44,157 nucleotides of DNA, taken from contig CAMLDR010000011.1 in assembly GCA_946478775.1 (NCBI GenBank), forward strand, positions 1 through 44,157, written 5' to 3'. This document shows positions 22,630-30,677 of the stretch, piece after piece. How positions within the stretch are numbered: the first letter of the stretch is position 1; each line of letters starts with the position of its first letter. The position numbers were made by a program, and so were the translations under genes. Source of the stretch: an uncultured Flavobacteriales bacterium (GTDB taxonomy: Bacteria; Bacteroidota; Bacteroidia; Flavobacteriales; Crocinitomicaceae). The notes beneath the pieces were generated by a model. It ran no database searches, was not told the origin of the DNA, and saw nothing but the letters and a program-made list of their open reading frames with translations.

Positions 22630-25035
22630 CTAGTTACGAAGTATTTTTCCGGATTTCACCAAACTTTCCAAACGTTCGAGCGTTTTGCGTTGCTGACATA
22701 ATTCCACGAATGCTTTTCTTTCCAGGTCCAATAAGTATTGTTCGGAAACAACCGTGTTTTCGCTCAGATCTCCACCACACATCACCCAGCCTAATTTCTC
22801 GGAAATAACCTGGTCGTGCTCAGACATATAGTGTCCGGATTTCATGGAGTTTGCACCAACGTAGATGATTCCAAGTCCTTCCTGACCCAAAACGGTGATG
22901 TTCTTTTCTCTTTTCGGAGCAATGTATCCTTTGTTTGCGATTTCCAGTGCAGCTGCTTTTGCTCTGGTCAATTGATATTCACGTGAAACGACTATTTCAT
23001 CTGTTCCCGGTCGCAAATAACCCAAATCAAAGGCTTCATAAGCTGAAGTAGAAACTTTAGCCTGGCCAATGGAAAGGAAACGTTCGCGCAGACGATTGAT
23101 TTTGATATCCCCATCTTTTAATTCTTCCGAGAAACGTTTTGAAAATTCCTTGGAACCACCGCCTCCGGGAATCAATCCGACTCCGAATTCAACCAAGCCC
23201 ATATAAAGTTCAGCATGTGCAACTACTTTATCGGAATGCATGGATAGTTCACATCCACCACCTAAGGCCATGTTGTGCGGAGCTACAATTACCGGGATAT
23301 TGGAATAGCGAACGCGCATCATCGTGTCCTGGAATGTTTTTACAGCGAAGTTTAATTCGTCGTAATCCTGTTCGGCTGCCATCATGAAGATCATTCCGAC
23401 ATTTGCTCCTGCGGAGAAGTTTCCGCCGGTGTTCGAAATAACGAGGCCTTTGTATTCTTTTTCTGCCAGTTCGATGGATTTATTAATTCCTTCAATGACA
23501 CCCCCGCCAATTGTATTCATCTTGGTATGGAATTCCAAGTTCAGAATCCCATCGCCCAAATCTACCAAAGTAGCATCTGAATTGCCCCAAACCTTATTGG
23601 AAACTCTTAATGCCTGAAGTGAAACCAATTCTTCCGTTCCCGGAATAATTTCATAGGATTTACTTTGCTGGCTATAATACAGGCGTTTTCCGTTTTCGGA
23701 CTTGTAGAAAGTAGTGAATCCGGCAGCTTCCATTTCACCGATCCATGCCGGTAATTTTTTTCCTGCTTTTTCAACCAATTCTTTCCCTTGTTTAAAGCCG
23801 AGGACGTCCCAGGTTTCAAAAGGTCCTAATTCCCATCCGAAACCGGCTTTTAGTGCGTCGTCAATTTTATAAAGGTCGTCTGATATTTCCGGAATTCGAT
23901 TCGTAACGTATGCAAACAGTCCGCCAAATGTCTTGCGGTAAAATTCTCCCGCTTTGTCCATTCCGGCGAATAACATTTTGGTTCGTTGTTCCAAATCGTC
24001 GATCGCTTTGGTCATTTCCAGGGTAGGGAAGGAAACTTTTTTACTTGGTTCGTATTCCAAAGTCTTCAGATTCAAAGCAAGAAACACCTTTTTGCCATCT
24101 GCATCTACTGTTTTTTTGAAGAAACCTTGTTTTGTTTTACTTCCAAGCCAATTGTTCTCTACCATTTTCTTTACGAAATCAGGAACTTCAAACAAGGCTC
24201 TTTCTTCGTCATCCGGACAATTTTCTTTCAAACCATTTGCAACGTGAACCAGTGTGTCCAAACCAACCACATCGCAGGTACGGAAAGTTGCCGACTTCGG
24301 TCTTCCCAAAACAGGTCCGGTTAATTTATCCACTTCTTCGATAGTCAGGTCCATCTCTTCAACTGCATGGAACAGAGCCATGATACTGTAGACACCAACA
24401 CGGTTTGCGATAAATGCTGGTGTATCCTTGCATAAAACGGTTTTCTTACCCAAAATTTTAGATCCGAAAGACATATAGAAGTCAATGATCTCTGGAGCTG
24501 TTTCCTTCGTAGGAATGACTTCCAGCAAGGGCAGGTATCTTGGAGGATTGAAAAAGTGTGTCCCTGCAAAATGCTTCTTGAAATCATCAGACCTTCCGTC
24601 CAGCATCAAATGGATTGGAATACCTGAGGTGTTGCTTGAAATTAAAGTTCCGGGTTTACGGAATTTCTCCACATTGGAAAATACCTGCTGCTTGATATCC
24701 AGTCGTTCGATTACGACTTCGATGATCCAGTCGACCTCGGCAATTTTCGCCATGTCGTCTTCAAAGTTTCCTGTTTGGATCCGGGAAGCAAAAGACTTGT
24801 GGTAAATGGGAGAAGGATTAGAAGTTAAAGCGAATTGCAAAGCTTCGTTTACAATGCGATTCCTTACAGGCTTACTATCCATTGTGAGCCCTTTTGCTTT
24901 TTCTGCATCATTCGGTTCTTTCGGAAGGATGTCAAGAAGCAGAACTTCACATCCAACATTGGCAAAGTGACAGGCAATTCTGGATCCCATGACTCCGGAA
25001 CCTAAAATTGCCACTTTTTTAATGTGTCTATTCAT
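22630..25035 (-). CDS. 3-hydroxyacyl-CoA dehydrogenase / enoyl-CoA hydratase fusion, FadN type
   Basis: 801 residues from ATG 25035 (an earlier ATG at 25065 adds ten). The dehydrogenase half comes first: NAD-binding VAILGSGVMGSRIACHFA near residue 7, then SSNTSGIPI, HFFNPPRYLPLLEVI and DTPAFIANRVGVY. The hydratase/isomerase half is C-terminal (about 475-700): NFSAGANVGM and ALGGGCELSMHSDKVVAHAEL with the GGGCE glutamate, then LIPGGGGSKEF. This order is the reverse of E. coli FadB and matches Bacillus FadN. It carries out hydration and NAD-dependent oxidation in beta-oxidation. In the operon it follows the MarR gene and precedes the four-helix-bundle and thiolase genes. Confidence 0.95.
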   Translation of the reverse strand: MNRHIKKVAILGSGVMGSRIACHFANVGCEVLLLDILPKEPNDAEKAKGLTMDSKPVRNRIVNEALQFALTSNPSPIYHKSFASRIQTGNFEDDMAKIAEVDWIIEVVIERLDIKQQVFSNVEKFRKPGTLISSNTSGIPIHLMLDGRSDDFKKHFAGTHFFNPPRYLPLLEVIPTKETAPEIIDFYMSFGSKILGKKTVLCKDTPAFIANRVGVYSIMALFHAVEEMDLTIEEVDKLTGPVLGRPKSATFRTCDVVGLDTLVHVANGLKENCPDDEERALFEVPDFVKKMVENNWLGSKTKQGFFKKTVDADGKKVFLALNLKTLEYEPSKKVSFPTLEMTKAIDDLEQRTKMLFAGMDKAGEFYRKTFGGLFAYVTNRIPEISDDLYKIDDALKAGFGWELGPFETWDVLGFKQGKELVEKAGKKLPAWIGEMEAAGFTTFYKSENGKRLYYSQQSKSYEIIPGTEELVSLQALRVSNKVWGNSDATLVDLGDGILNLEFHTKMNTIGGGVIEGINKSIELAEKEYKGLVISNTGGNFSAGANVGMIFMMAAEQDYDELNFAVKTFQDTMMRVRYSNIPVIVAPHNMALGGGCELSMHSDKVVAHAELYMGLVEFGVGLIPGGGGSKEFSKRFSEELKDGDIKINRLRERFLSIGQAKVSTSAYEAFDLGYLRPGTDEIVVSREYQLTRAKAAALEIANKGYIAPKREKNITVLGQEGLGIIYVGANSMKSGHYMSEHDQVISEKLGWVMCGGDLSENTVVSEQYLLDLERKAFVELCQQRKTLERLESLVKSGKILRN

Positions 25036-25081
25036 AATTGATTTTTTTATTGAATCTTTCATCATCCGCCGTGGCGGACTT

Positions 25082-25528
25082 TCATTCTGATGGATTTGAG
25101 TTTTCTTCGTCCAAAATATCCTGGATCTGGTTCACTACCGATTCAAAAATGTCGATGTGTTCTTTGGGGATCCGTTCGATGACTTTATTGTTGAATTCGA
25201 AGACCACGTCACGTGCAATATAACGTGCTTTCAAACCTTCTTCCGTAAGGAATATGCGAACAATTCTCTTATCCAGTTTGTCTTCTTCCCGGCGAATGAA
25301 TCCTTTTTCTTCCATCGTTTTCAAGGTTCTTGAAAGGCTGGTTGGTTCCATTCCCATTCTTGGGCCTAATTGAGTGCTTGGAGTTCCTTCCCGATCAATA
25401 TGTAGAAGGATAAAACCAACCGACATACTAATTCCGTAGCTGTTTGCACGTTGGTTGTACATGCGCGACATTTTGTGCCATGTTAATCGAACATCTAAGT
25501 CGATGAGGTATTGGGGCTTATTTTGCAT
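25082..25528 (-). CDS. MarR family transcriptional regulator
   Basis: 148 residues. Winged helix-turn-helix with STQLGPRMGMEPTSLSRTLKTMEEKGFIRREED as recognition helix and wing start, then KRIVRIFLTEEGLKARY, which is the MarR signature. It is encoded inside the beta-oxidation operon, so it probably controls it in response to an acyl-CoA or fatty acid (inference). A near-palindrome at 25561-25576, 33 bp upstream of its start, is a candidate operator for self-control. Confidence 0.92.
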   Translation of the reverse strand: MQNKPQYLIDLDVRLTWHKMSRMYNQRANSYGISMSVGFILLHIDREGTPSTQLGPRMGMEPTSLSRTLKTMEEKGFIRREEDKLDKRIVRIFLTEEGLKARYIARDVVFEFNNKVIERIPKEHIDIFESVVNQIQDILDEENSNPSE

Positions 25529-25560
25529 ACTGTGAACTTGTCACGAATATACAAAATAAT

Positions 25561-25576
25561 ATTATGTATGCATAAT
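25561..25576. promoter_or_regulatory. Candidate MarR operator, ATTATG-N4-CATAAT
   Basis: A 6-bp inverted repeat around TATG in the 74-bp gap between the thioesterase and MarR genes, the longest non-coding gap within the operon. Size and symmetry suit a MarR dimer site. There is no sequence-level proof. Confidence 0.4.
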
Positions 25577-25602
25577 AAAAGCCTTACTTTTTTTTGAGAA
25601 AA

Positions 25603-26010
25603 TTACCAGAGGTCCGGGTGGCGGAAAACGGTTCCGTTAAATCTAGCAATAATTTTTTGATTTTGGTTATAAACAATTGATTCATAGCGTCCAATTGTTT
25701 TTCCGCAGTTGATTTCTTTACAAATAACGAGGAGTTCGTCATTCACGGCAACGGGTGCAATATGTGCAATAGAAGTTTCAATACTCACTGCTTTTTGTCC
25801 GCGGCTGTTTGCTGCGAAAGCTAAGGCTGAGTCCGATATAGAGTAGGAGATTCCGCCATGAGCAGTTTGATGCCCGTTTACCATTTCGGGACGAACCGTC
25901 ATGGATAGTTTGCAAAATCCCGGTTCAATTTCAAGAATTCGGATGCCTAACCATTGCGAAAAGGCATCCTTGCTCATCATTTCACTGACAATATCTTGTG
26001 GTGTTCTCAT
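25603..26010 (-). CDS. PaaI-family hotdog thioesterase
   Basis: 135 residues, a single hotdog domain. NGHQTAHGGISYSISDSALAFAAN holds the HGG loop (H51) and the catalytic Asp (D60) expected for PaaI-type hydroxyphenylacetyl-CoA thioesterases. SIETSIAHIAPVAVNDEL matches the central strand region. It probably frees CoA from dead-end or aromatic acyl-CoA intermediates. No phenylacetate ring-cleavage genes are adjacent. The stop of the upstream hypothetical gene is 2 bp before its ATG, so the two are co-transcribed. Confidence 0.9.
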   Translation of the reverse strand: MRTPQDIVSEMMSKDAFSQWLGIRILEIEPGFCKLSMTVRPEMVNGHQTAHGGISYSISDSALAFAANSRGQKAVSIETSIAHIAPVAVNDELLVICKEINCGKTIGRYESIVYNQNQKIIARFNGTVFRHPDLW

Positions 26011-26012
26011 TT

Positions 26013-26489
26013 TTAATCCAATGACCTGGACAGTAACGAAATCATAGCTAAAATAACAATGAACAATTGAGTGGCGGTTTCATCGTCCAAAGTAACACCT
26101 TCAGCATCTTCCATTCCGATTTCCATCGCCATGAACTTTACCAAATCCGGCTGATCCGAAAATTCTTCTAAAATGGCTTCATCTTCATTTTCAAAATACT
26201 CATCCAGCAGCTGAAAATAAGGTTCTTCAAATTCATCGATTTGCTCATCAGTTACACTTTTTGGGTGTAATCCTGCCAGGGAATAAGATTCCAAAACAAC
26301 GGTGAAATAGTAGATCAATAAACTTTCCAATCCTTCGTTTTGGTATTCTTGAGCAGCAGACATAATGTATCCTAAAAGGACAGGCTGTGCAGTTGTTTGT
26401 GCTTCCGATAATCTGTCTAATGCGTTATCGTCGAGGCTATCCACTTTTTCGATAGCTGCTTCAATGTGTCCTATGGAGACTTGTGCCAT
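26013..26489 (-). CDS. Hypothetical acidic helical protein, first gene of the beta-oxidation operon
   Basis: 158 residues, not recognised. It is strongly acidic, especially the middle (EQIDEFEEPYFQLLDEYFEN and DEAILEEFSD), predicted mostly helical, with a hydrophobic C-terminal helix (QLFIVILAMISLLSRSL). No signal peptide, Cys motifs or nucleotide-binding motifs. Position suggests a link to the thioesterase that follows 2 bp later, but no function can be assigned. A TACATTTG promoter element lies 17 bp upstream. Confidence 0.75.
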   Translation of the reverse strand: MAQVSIGHIEAAIEKVDSLDDNALDRLSEAQTTAQPVLLGYIMSAAQEYQNEGLESLLIYYFTVVLESYSLAGLHPKSVTDEQIDEFEEPYFQLLDEYFENEDEAILEEFSDQPDLVKFMAMEIGMEDAEGVTLDDETATQLFIVILAMISLLSRSLD

Positions 26490-26505
26490 GTGTTTTATTT
26501 TAGCA

Positions 26506-26513
26506 CAAATGTA
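26506..26513 (-). promoter_or_regulatory. Putative -7 element of the beta-oxidation operon (TACATTTG)
   Basis: TAnnTTTG on the minus strand, 17 bp upstream of the ATG at 26489. It faces away from the plus-strand promoter at 26595-26622, forming a divergent promoter region. No clear -33. Confidence 0.5.
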
Positions 26514-26594
26514 CTGTAATCTTTAGAAAAACACTTCCGATCCCTGTATTCATTTCCAGAATTGTTGGATTGAAAATCTGTAAAAATCAACAAG

Positions 26595-26622
26595 TTTGCG
26601 AATCGGATAAATACTATCTTTG
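26595..26622 (+). promoter_or_regulatory. Putative promoter, TTTG (-33) and TATCTTTG (-7)
   Basis: TTTG (26595-26598), a 16-bp gap, then TATCTTTG (26615-26622): the best two-part match to the Bacteroidota consensus in the window. The ATG at 26627 lies only 4 bp after the -7 word, so the transcript would start at or just after the start codon. Confidence 0.6.
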
Positions 26623-26626
26623 GCTC

Positions 26627-27301
26627 ATGGCATATTTTACAAAAGATTATCTTGACTTCTTTATTGAACTGGCTGCAAACAACAATAAAGATTGGTTTGA
26701 TTTGAACAGGAAGCGGTATGAAAACTCGGTGAAAAAACCATTTGCAGATTTTGTCCAGGTGTTTATCAACCATTTAGCCAAGTCTCATCCGTCATTTAAA
26801 GATCTCACTGCTTCAGAGTGTATTTTTAGAATTAACCGCGATATTCGTTTTTCGAAAGACAAAACACCTTATAAATTGATGTGTTCTGCCGTAGTAGCTC
26901 CAAATGGAAAGAAGTCCAAAAGTATTCACGGTGTTTATTTTGAGTTCGGTCCGGAAGAAGTGCGCGTTTACGGTGGGGTTTATGAGATTGAAAAAGAGGA
27001 TTTGTTCGCAGTGCGTGAAGGGATTGCTCATAATTTAAAAGAGTTTAATTCCCTGATTGCGGATAAAAAATTTATAGAAGTTTTTGGTGAAATTCGGGGA
27101 GAAAGGAATAAAATTGCACCAAAAGAATTGAAAGAAGAAGCTGAGAAGCAACCTTATATTTTAAACAAACAATGGTATTTCTTTACAAAGTTCGATGCAG
27201 AATTGATTTTGGAAGATAAACTGTTGGAGACACTTGATTATTGTTTTCAGGTGGGATTGCCACTTGAAACATTTTTTAATAAATTCATACAAAGACCATA
27301 A
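26627..27301 (+). CDS. DUF2461 domain protein
   Basis: 224 residues from ATG 26627; the frame runs upstream to 26570 through the promoter, so the later ATG is preferred. Family hallmarks (TIGR02453/DUF2461): NNNKDWFDLNRKRYEN near the start, then FRINRDIRFSKDKTPYK, followed by GVYFEFGPEEVRVYGGVY. Found in many bacteria and some fungi with no known function. Cytoplasmic. Its stop is directly followed by the S9 peptidase ATG (27302), so the two are co-transcribed. Confidence 0.9.
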   Translation: MAYFTKDYLDFFIELAANNNKDWFDLNRKRYENSVKKPFADFVQVFINHLAKSHPSFKDLTASECIFRINRDIRFSKDKTPYKLMCSAVVAPNGKKSKSIHGVYFEFGPEEVRVYGGVYEIEKEDLFAVREGIAHNLKEFNSLIADKKFIEVFGEIRGERNKIAPKELKEEAEKQPYILNKQWYFFTKFDAELILEDKLLETLDYCFQVGLPLETFFNKFIQRP

Positions 27302-29437
27302 ATGATGAATAAGTATTTTGGATTAGGCCTATTTATAATCCTTGGATTCGGTGCTGTTGCGCAAAAGAAGCAATTGTCTCTTTCTGACGCCGTCTTACAG
27401 CAAAACAGAGCGTTCAGAGACGAGCAGTGTAACGCAATTACCTGGATTCCGGGAACGGATTCGTATGTGTATGTGAGCAATAATTACCAGGTAATGTACC
27501 AGGCTTCCGTAAAGCAAACGGATGGGCAGCAGCTTTTTACTATCCAGGATGTGAATACGATATTGGGTTCTCAGCTTTATAGTTTTTATGGGTTTACCTT
27601 TAAGAACACAGATGAATTAGTGTTGAATGACGGAAATAACTATTACCTGTTAAATCTTAAATCAAGAACAGGTTCCAAATTGGTTACCGTTGTTGAAGGC
27701 GGAGGCGGTGCGGAGTACGAAATGACGACAGGAAGTGTTGCTTACACACTTGAAAACAATTTGTGGATTGTCAATTCGAAAGGTGAGAAGATTGCTATTA
27801 CTTCCAATACGGATAAAAACATTGTATCAGGGCAAACAATTGCTCGCAGTGAGTTTGGGATTGTGGACGGTATCTTTTGGTCGGGAAAAGGCGCCTATTT
27901 GGCATTTTATCAAAAAGACGAAACGAACGTAAAAGAGTATCCTTTAGTAGATGTTACAAAAGTGCCGGCGGAATTAATGAATATAAAATATCCGATGGCA
28001 GGACAAGGTTCTGAAAAGCCGAAAGTGGGCGTTTATTCTATTGCAACCGGCAAAACAGTTTTTATCTCGCCAAAAGGGTCTTCAGACAGCTACCTTACGA
28101 ATTTGTGCTGGACACCGGATGAAAAATTTGTATTGATCGCTGAGGTGAATCGGGAACAAAATCATATGTGGTTAAATCAATACGATGCCGAAACAGGAGT
28201 TTTTGTTAAAACGCTTTTGGAAGAGCAAAATGATAAATGGGTGGAGCCTGAGCATCCGGCATTCTTCCCGTCAGCGAATTCTAATAATTTTGTATGGATT
28301 TCAGAGAAGGACGGATTTAATAACCTTTACTATTATTCCATTGACGGGGTATTGATCAAACAACTTACTTCAAATAAGTTTGTAGCAAAAGAGATCTTGC
28401 AATCGATTAATAAAGGAAAAGAAATTGTTTTTGCAGCAACTGGAACTAGTCCGTTGAATACTTTGTATTATGCTGTTGATTTAAAAGGAAAACAACGGTG
28501 TTTAACTTTGGAGGAAGGAACTCACGGGGTTGTGATCAACGACATGAACACCTTTATTATTGATCAGTACTCTTCTCATTCTGTTCCCGGAAAAGTAGAG
28601 TTGAAGACTATCTCAGGAAAGATTGCCAAAACACTTTCGGTTTCAAAGAACAAACTGACTGATTTACAGATAGGCACTGCTGATATAGGTCAGATAAAGG
28701 CAGAGGATGGTTCTGTATTGTATACAAGGTTAATCAAACCGAGTAATTTTGACCCGAATAAAAAATATCCTGTCATGGTTTATGTATACGGAGGTCCGCA
28801 TGCACAAATGATTACCAATTCCTGGCTGGATGGAGCTAATTTATGGATGTACTGGATGGCGGAACAAGGATATTTGGTTTTTACACTGGATAATCGAGGT
28901 TCGGGAGAGCGAGGTTTTGCTTTCGAGAACCAAATTCACAGACAATTGGGAACAGTTGAAATTAAAGACCAAATGAAAGGAATCGACTATTTGAGATCAT
29001 TGGCTTATGCAGACACTTCTCGTTTTGCAGTTCATGGCTGGTCATTTGGAGGGTTTATGACCACTTCCCTGATGTTGAAGCAAGCCGGAACATTCAAAGT
29101 TGGTGTAGCCGGAGGGCCGGTAACTGATTGGAAATACTATGAAATTATGTATGGTGAACGCTACATGGATCGCCCGGAAGAAAATGCAAAAGGATACGAA
29201 GAAGCATCCTTGTTTTCACATGCAAATAAATTGAAAGGTGATTTATTGTTGATTCATGGAACAGTTGATGATGTAGTAGTACCGCAGCACAATGATGCGT
29301 TGATCAAAAAATTTATCGAATTAGGAATTCAAATCGACTTTTTCCATTACCCCATGCATAAGCACAACGTAATTGGAAAAGATAGAGTTCATTTAATTCA
29401 AAAAGTATTGAATTACATTATTGAGAATAATGAGTAA
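27302..29437 (+). CDS. S9 family (dipeptidyl peptidase IV-like) serine peptidase
   Basis: 711 residues. Signal peptide (GAVAQ cleavage region), an N-terminal beta-propeller of the DPP IV type (about 30-470), and a C-terminal alpha/beta hydrolase. S581 lies in GWSFGGF, the aspartate is in HGTVDDVVVP (D656 or D657), and the histidine is in MHKHN (H686 or H688). PVMVYVYGGPHAQMITNSW is also diagnostic. It removes dipeptides from peptide N-termini in the periplasm or at the surface. Followed by an intrinsic terminator at 29458. Confidence 0.95.
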   Translation: MMNKYFGLGLFIILGFGAVAQKKQLSLSDAVLQQNRAFRDEQCNAITWIPGTDSYVYVSNNYQVMYQASVKQTDGQQLFTIQDVNTILGSQLYSFYGFTFKNTDELVLNDGNNYYLLNLKSRTGSKLVTVVEGGGGAEYEMTTGSVAYTLENNLWIVNSKGEKIAITSNTDKNIVSGQTIARSEFGIVDGIFWSGKGAYLAFYQKDETNVKEYPLVDVTKVPAELMNIKYPMAGQGSEKPKVGVYSIATGKTVFISPKGSSDSYLTNLCWTPDEKFVLIAEVNREQNHMWLNQYDAETGVFVKTLLEEQNDKWVEPEHPAFFPSANSNNFVWISEKDGFNNLYYYSIDGVLIKQLTSNKFVAKEILQSINKGKEIVFAATGTSPLNTLYYAVDLKGKQRCLTLEEGTHGVVINDMNTFIIDQYSSHSVPGKVELKTISGKIAKTLSVSKNKLTDLQIGTADIGQIKAEDGSVLYTRLIKPSNFDPNKKYPVMVYVYGGPHAQMITNSWLDGANLWMYWMAEQGYLVFTLDNRGSGERGFAFENQIHRQLGTVEIKDQMKGIDYLRSLAYADTSRFAVHGWSFGGFMTTSLMLKQAGTFKVGVAGGPVTDWKYYEIMYGERYMDRPEENAKGYEEASLFSHANKLKGDLLLIHGTVDDVVVPQHNDALIKKFIELGIQIDFFHYPMHKHNVIGKDRVHLIQKVLNYIIENNE

Positions 29438-29457
29438 GAGATTATTTTTTTTAGGAT

Positions 29458-29487
29458 AAAAGAGGGAAAATTTTTCCTCTTTTTTTT
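29458..29487 (+). terminator. Intrinsic terminator
   Basis: AAAAGAGG (29458-29465) pairs with CCTCTTTT (29476-29483), loop partly A/T paired, followed by more T. It ends the DUF2461-S9 peptidase transcript. Confidence 0.85.
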
Positions 29488-29502
29488 ATACTTCAAATAA
29501 TT

Positions 29503-29533
29503 ATGACTAAATTAGTCATGTATATTTTAGTCA
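29503..29533. promoter_or_regulatory. Operator-like palindrome ATGACTAAATTAGTCAT plus half-site
   Basis: Perfect 8-bp arms around a central A (29503-29519), then a further TTAGTCA half-site at 29527-29533, ending 3 bp before the Fic gene ATG. It overlaps the expected promoter (TATATTTT at 29521). The downstream protein carries its own helix-turn-helix, so autoregulation is the obvious reading. Confidence 0.65.
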
Positions 29534-29536
29534 AAA

Positions 29537-30580
29537 ATGAAAAAAATTCTACAGAACGCCAGAAAGGAAAAAGGAATGCGTTCACGTGAACTTGCAGGTT
29601 TACTTGGCGTAGACCAGTCTTTGATCAGTAAGTTTGAAAATGGAAAGCGGATTCCGACAGAGACTCAGCTCATTCAAATTTCAAATATTCTTTCAATTAA
29701 TTTGGATGAATTAATGAAAGCATGGTTAATGCAAAAAGTATTGGGAGAAGTAAAACAATACTCCTTTGCTGATGAGGTTTTGACAATGGTTCAGGAAGAA
29801 TTGGCAAGCTATTATCCTAAACGAAAATTTAATGATCTGTCTATAGAGAAGACATTAGGTGAAATTGATCATTTGAAACAACAGCTTGATCAAATTCGGG
29901 CATTTGAAAACCATCGTATTACGGAAGCGTTGGAGTTGGAGTACACCTTTGAAAGTAATCGAATTGAGGGTAATACACTTACGCTTCGGGAAACGGACCT
30001 TGTTGTTAATAAAGGTTTAACCGTTTCCGGAAAAAGTATGCGGGAGCATCTGGAGGCGATTAATCATGATGATGCAATTCATTATGTAAAAGAATTGGTT
30101 GGTAAAGATGCTGTAATAACTAAAAGGGAGGTTTTAGGAATTCATAATTTGGTTCTTCGGGGAATACTTCCTGAAGAAGCAGGAAGGTTTCGCAGAATCC
30201 AGGTAATGATTCAGGGAAGTAGTCATATGCCTCCGGCCCCATATCTTGTTGAGAAACAAATGGAAGATTATTTGATCTGGTATGAACGAAATCGACTGAG
30301 TTTACATCCGATCGTTTTAGCAGCAGAAATGCATGAACGTTTGGTTACGATTCATCCTTTTATTGATGGGAACGGAAGGACATCGCGTTTGATCATGAAT
30401 ATGATCTTATTGCAGCATGGATTCGTAATTGCCAATATTAAGGGAGATAATGCTTCCCGATACAATTATTACGAAGCGCTTGATGCTGTTCAGACATCGG
30501 GTAATAAAGATGCATTTATCCGTTTTGTAGCTGAAATTGAGAAGCAAAGTCTTGAAAGATATCTTTCCATTTTAAAGTAA
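29537..30580 (+). CDS. Fic family protein with N-terminal XRE-type helix-turn-helix
   Basis: 347 residues. Residues ~2-58 are a Cro/C1-type HTH (RELAGLLGVDQSLISKFENG). The Fic domain follows at about 125-340. The catalytic motif is intact: HPFIDGNGRTSR with H273. SNRIEG at 140-145 fits the inhibitory (S/T)xxxE(G/N) motif, in which E144 should block ATP binding, so the enzyme is expected to be self-inhibited. Such proteins transfer AMP to, or remove it from, target hydroxyl side chains. Target unknown. A palindromic operator lies directly upstream. The gene is flanked by terminators and promoters of its neighbours, so it forms its own unit. Confidence 0.93.
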   Translation: MKKILQNARKEKGMRSRELAGLLGVDQSLISKFENGKRIPTETQLIQISNILSINLDELMKAWLMQKVLGEVKQYSFADEVLTMVQEELASYYPKRKFNDLSIEKTLGEIDHLKQQLDQIRAFENHRITEALELEYTFESNRIEGNTLTLRETDLVVNKGLTVSGKSMREHLEAINHDDAIHYVKELVGKDAVITKREVLGIHNLVLRGILPEEAGRFRRIQVMIQGSSHMPPAPYLVEKQMEDYLIWYERNRLSLHPIVLAAEMHERLVTIHPFIDGNGRTSRLIMNMILLQHGFVIANIKGDNASRYNYYEALDAVQTSGNKDAFIRFVAEIEKQSLERYLSILK

Positions 30581-30651
30581 AGGATGCGGTTTTGTTAGGA
30601 AATGACGCCGATTATTCTTACCATATTCGGTCTATTTTCCTTTTTGAATCT

Positions 30652-30659
30652 TATCTTTG
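30652..30659 (+). promoter_or_regulatory. Putative -7 promoter element (TATCTTTG)
   Basis: Exact TAnnTTTG match 18 bp before the ATG at 30678. The TTG within it (30657) opens a spurious longer frame. No clear -33 TTG. Confidence 0.5.
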
Positions 30660-30677
30660 TTACAAAAATACCCCAAA

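Noticed and set aside
25068..25081. TCCGCCGTGGCGGA palindrome between the MarR and FadN-like genes
   Set aside because: Short, with a 2-nt centre, and within the alternative N-terminal extension of the FadN-like protein; no support as terminator or operator.
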